The notes under the pieces were generated by a model. That model made no database searches. It saw only the letters and a list, made by a program, of their open reading frames with translations, and had not been told where the DNA came from. A stretch of DNA of 64,000 bases from Anisakis pegreffii (taxonomy: Eukaryota; Nematoda; Chromadorea; Rhabditida; Anisakidae): contig JAPYMA010000122.1 in the NCBI GenBank assembly GCA_035041965.1, forward strand, positions 1 through 64,000, given 5' to 3'. Shown piece after piece: positions 63,991-64,000 of the stretch (position 1 is the stretch's first letter; each line of letters starts with the position of its first letter). Made by a program: the position numbers and the translations under genes.

Positions 63991-64000
63991 CTGAAATTTT

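Noticed and set aside
1..64000. CRISPR arrays, viral or toxin genes, complete transposons
   Set aside because: No regularly spaced identical repeats, no transposase/integrase/reverse transcriptase reading frame and no viral protein were recognised.

Overview
The window reads as nuclear DNA of a nematode. It is AT-rich and carries intron-dense protein genes whose products match animal families, and several have well-known C. elegans counterparts (unc-51, cif-1, ntl-9, nra-4, ptp-1). Small-to-medium introns, polypyrimidine/TTTCAG-type acceptors and AG sites just upstream of some start codons fit a nematode. A parasitic Spirurina-like worm is my guess only; no species marker was seen. I rebuilt the exons by hand from reading frame, splice sites and remembered family sequences, so the identities are firmer than some individual splice sites.

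Layout. 1-3362 is repeat-rich: a fold-back palindrome centred near 381, a tandem GA-rich minisatellite (555-1030), an ACCATATT-type array, and one copy of a ~300 bp dispersed repeat. On the + strand follow eIF3 subunit m (3363-6120, 7 exons) and CCR4-NOT subunit CNOT9 (7482-9371, 6 exons). On the - strand lie NOMO, the Nodal modulator/ER translocon-associated protein (11972-19227, 21 exons), and a ZnT/SLC30 zinc transporter (20618-23453, 8 exons). The second, inverted copy of the dispersed repeat abuts the transporter. On the + strand again come a GT49/B4GAT1-like glycosyltransferase (26815-30956, 8 exons) with a tRNA-Leu(AAG) gene inside intron 4, a 6.7 kb gene-poor stretch, and the autophagy kinase UNC-51/ULK (37686-49615, about 15 exons). 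After another gene-poor stretch, the 3' part of a PTPN3/PTPN4-type phosphatase (PDZ plus PTP domains) runs on the - strand from 53714 past the right edge.

The genes are mostly housekeeping: translation initiation, mRNA deadenylation, ER membrane protein biogenesis, zinc efflux, matriglycan-type glycosylation, autophagy/axon growth and cytoskeleton-linked dephosphorylation. I see no sign that they form one pathway. Same-strand neighbours are about 1.4 kb apart, too far for a typical tight operon.

I found no CRISPR array, viral cassette or obviously new system. The most unusual signals concern gene architecture: recurrent AAG/GAG 3' splice sites, GC-AG introns sharing the donor AG|GCATGT, an in-frame 72-nt optional intron in unc-51, a tRNA nested in a glycosyltransferase intron, and the fold-back/minisatellite block at the left end.
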